NCBI GenBank assembly: GCA_028280195.1
Contig: JANQMH010000084.1
Coordinates: 62,001 to 126,000 of the forward strand
Source: Exilibacterium sp.
GTDB taxonomy: Bacteria; Pseudomonadota; Gammaproteobacteria; Pseudomonadales; Cellvibrionaceae
Direction of reading: 5' to 3'
Length of the DNA: 64,000 bases
Both the position numbers and the translations under genes were made by a program. Numbering within the stretch: the first letter of the stretch is position 1; each line of letters opens with the position of its first letter. Below, piece after piece: positions 62,240 through 64,000 of the stretch. A model generated the notes under the pieces. The model worked only from the letters and a program-made list of their open reading frames with translations. It was not told the origin of the DNA and did no database searches.

Positions 62240-64000
62240 ATGTCCGAGACAACACTCGATCAACGCCGCGCCAGCGCCCGGGTGGTGGCGGTGCAGGACG
62301 ATCTGATCGAGATCGAAACCGTGGCCGGGCCCGACAACCCGACACCCAGGCTGGTCAAAAACGAAGTGGTCTATATCCGCCCCAGCCAGCCCAACCAGCG
62401 CGGTGAACAGGAGCACCTCAAAGCCGAGGTGCTGCGGGTGCGCGGCAACAACGCCGATACCCAGGTGTACGAAAGCACCCAGGGGGTGGCGGTCGGCGAT
62501 GCGGTAATACAGAGCGGCGAGATGCTGTCGGTGGAGCTGGGGCCGGGCCTGCTGGGGCAGGTCTATGACGGGCTGCAGGCACCGCTGCCGGAAGTGGCGA
62601 CGCGCTACGGTATTTTTCTGCCGCGCGGCGCCGCAGTCGCGCCACTGGAGCGCAACAGGAAATGGTCCTTTGTGCCGAGTCTGAAAAGCGGCCAGCGCGC
62701 AGTGGCCGGCGATACCCTCGGCACCGTGCAGGAGGGCCGCTTCACCCACAAAATCATGGTGCCGTTCGGCTGGCCTGGCGAATACCGGCTGGCCTGGATA
62801 CAGGAGGGCAATTTTACCGTGCGCGACATGGTCGCGCGCCTGGAGGACAAAGCCGGGCACGAGCGGCCGGTGTTTCTGGCGCAGAAGTGGCCGGTGCGCC
62901 GCGCCCTCAGCGCCGGGCTGCTGAAGCGCGCACTGTCGCAGCGGCTCTACCCGAGCGAACCGGTCATCACCACCCAGCGCCTGATCGACACCTTCTTTCC
63001 CATCGCCCGCGGCGGCACCGCCTGTATTCCGGGACCGTTCGGCGCCGGCAAGACCGTACTGCAGAACCTTATCTCGCGCCATTCGTCGGTGGATGTGGTG
63101 ATTGTGGTCGCCTGTGGCGAGCGCGCCGGCGAAGTGGTGGAAACCATCAACGAATTCCCGCAGATGACCGACCCGAAAACCGGCGGCACACTGATGGATC
63201 GCACGGTGATTATCTGCAATACCTCGTCGATGCCGGTGGCCGCGCGGGAGGCCTCGATTTTTACCGGCATCACCCTGGGCGAGTACTATCGGCAGATGGG
63301 CTACGATGTGTTGCTGATTGCCGATTCCACCTCGCGCTGGGCCCAGGCCATGCGCGAAACCTCCGGGCGGCTGGAGGAAATTCCCGGCGAGGAGGGTTTT
63401 CCCGCCTACCTGGAGTCCTCGATCAAAGGCGTCTACGAGCGCGCCGGTGTGTTGCAGACCAACGACGGCGCCACCGGCAGCCTGACCATGATCGGCACGG
63501 TATCGCCGGCCGGCGGCAACTTCGACGAGCCGGTTACCCAGTCGACACTGGCGACGGTAAAGTGTTTTCTCGGCCTCTCGGCCGAACGCGCCTATAAACG
63601 TTTCTATCCGGCGGTGGACCCGCTATTGTCCTGGTCGCGCTACCTGCACCAGCTGGCGCCCTGGTTCGACCGGCACCTGGAAGCCGGCTGGACAGCGCGC
63701 ATCGAGGAGATGCAGGGGCTGCTGCAGCGCGGTGAAGCGGTGCTGCAGATGATGCAGGTCACCGGTGAGGAGGGCGTTACCCTGGAGGACTTCGTCACCC
63801 ACCAGAAGGCGCTGCTGGTGGATATGGTCTACCTGCAGCAGGACGCCTTCGATGCGGTGGATGCCTCGGTGCCGCTGGCGCGCCAGCAGCTGGCGTTCAA
63901 CAAAGTCTACGCGCTGGCGACACGGGACTACAGCTTCGACGACAAGGAGGCGGCGCGGGATTACTTTACCCGCCTGACCGGGCTGTTCAAGAACTTCAAC
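62240..64000 (+). CDS. atpA: V-type ATPase subunit A (catalytic), C-terminal end beyond window
   Basis: 587 codons are visible without a stop. Walker A is PGPFGAGKTV near residue 265, with ERAGEVVETINEF, LIADSTSRWAQAMRE, ESSIKGVYERAG and SPAGGNFDEPVTQ all in place; the bulge region before the P-loop (about 115-195) marks V/A-type catalytic subunits. GGAG lies six nt before the ATG. It hydrolyses ATP to drive the ring or works in reverse. It is the last gene seen of the permuted operon; only the last few residues are missing if the length is normal. Confidence 0.96.
   Translation, partial: MSETTLDQRRASARVVAVQDDLIEIETVAGPDNPTPRLVKNEVVYIRPSQPNQRGEQEHLKAEVLRVRGNNADTQVYESTQGVAVGDAVIQSGEMLSVELGPGLLGQVYDGLQAPLPEVATRYGIFLPRGAAVAPLERNRKWSFVPSLKSGQRAVAGDTLGTVQEGRFTHKIMVPFGWPGEYRLAWIQEGNFTVRDMVARLEDKAGHERPVFLAQKWPVRRALSAGLLKRALSQRLYPSEPVITTQRLIDTFFPIARGGTACIPGPFGAGKTVLQNLISRHSSVDVVIVVACGERAGEVVETINEFPQMTDPKTGGTLMDRTVIICNTSSMPVAAREASIFTGITLGEYYRQMGYDVLLIADSTSRWAQAMRETSGRLEEIPGEEGFPAYLESSIKGVYERAGVLQTNDGATGSLTMIGTVSPAGGNFDEPVTQSTLATVKCFLGLSAERAYKRFYPAVDPLLSWSRYLHQLAPWFDRHLEAGWTARIEEMQGLLQRGEAVLQMMQVTGEEGVTLEDFVTHQKALLVDMVYLQQDAFDAVDASVPLARQQLAFNKVYALATRDYSFDDKEAARDYFTRLTGLFKNFN

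Overview
The window looks like a chromosome segment of a marine-type gammaproteobacterium. That assignment is inferred from the TonB-dependent receptors, Fur- and FNR/Anr-type sites, the tRNA-Ala(GGC) next to gltX, and the mix of a GC-rich core (about 8.5-17.3 kb and 41.8-64 kb) with visibly AT-richer accessory DNA (21.5-41.7 kb).

Layout. (1) 1-8.5 kb: signalling. A CheB-CheR-PAS-receiver fusion and a CHASE/PAS histidine kinase (cut by the left edge) run leftward, divergent from a GAF/PAS/GGDEF/EAL protein. (2) 8.6-17.3 kb: a catabolic locus with a POT peptide transporter, a NylB-like serine hydrolase, an omega-amino-acid aminotransferase, a TonB-dependent receptor, a DmpA/P1-type aminopeptidase and a LysR regulator. 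Together they suggest uptake and hydrolysis of peptides or amides rich in beta- or omega-amino acids. A 21-bp minisatellite abuts the regulator. (3) 17.7-20.9 kb: what appears to be a decayed heme/iron uptake locus, with a TonB C-terminal remnant, a small monooxygenase behind a Fur-box-like site, an HmuV remnant, and a decapitated TonB-dependent receptor that keeps a strong Fur box.

(4) 21.5-24.9 kb: the most unusual locus. A radical SAM enzyme resembling the peptide epimerase EpeE/YydG is translationally coupled to a Tat-like exported protein. That protein carries a 38-residue run of only A, V, I, L, N, T and S with Asn exactly every six residues, the spacing of the Asn ladder in polytheonamide-type D/L beta-helices. 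A PH-like membrane protein and a ChaN/EreA-fold protein follow in the same operon. (5) 25-27.9 kb: two convergent paralogous alpha/beta hydrolases. (6) 28.3-31.4 kb: a row of toxin-antitoxin modules, two with damaged toxins (a ParE frameshifted in a 7-A run, a truncated GNAT toxin) and two apparently intact (VapBC, UPF0175/DUF3368).

(7) 31.65-41.76 kb: an integrative island in the 3' end of tRNA-Ala(GGC), bounded by 45-bp direct repeats. It has a tyrosine integrase, identical 20-bp candidate arm sites at both ends, an AlpA-like regulator behind seven AACCGAA motifs, a P-loop replication-type ATPase and two paired XRE repressors with palindromic operators. Its AT-rich defence cargo is a Septu-like PtuA/PtuB pair, a membrane/coiled-coil protein and an Abi-alpha protein. 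(8) 41.9-50 kb: gltX, then a gamma-glutamylation-type cluster (glutamine-synthetase-like ligase, aldehyde and alcohol dehydrogenases, class I amidotransferase, FAD oxidoreductase). (9) 50.2-56.3 kb: a ZnuD-like receptor with a small His/Cys exported protein, a DUF885 lipoprotein, and polyphosphate:AMP phosphotransferase. (10) 56.4-64 kb: a complete V-type ATPase operon in the order B-D-I-K-E-DUF2764-A, a circular permutation of the E-DUF2764-A-B-D-I-K order I recall from Chlamydia. It sits behind a perfect FNR/Anr box; subunit A is cut by the right edge. Functions rest on motif recognition by eye; no database search was possible.
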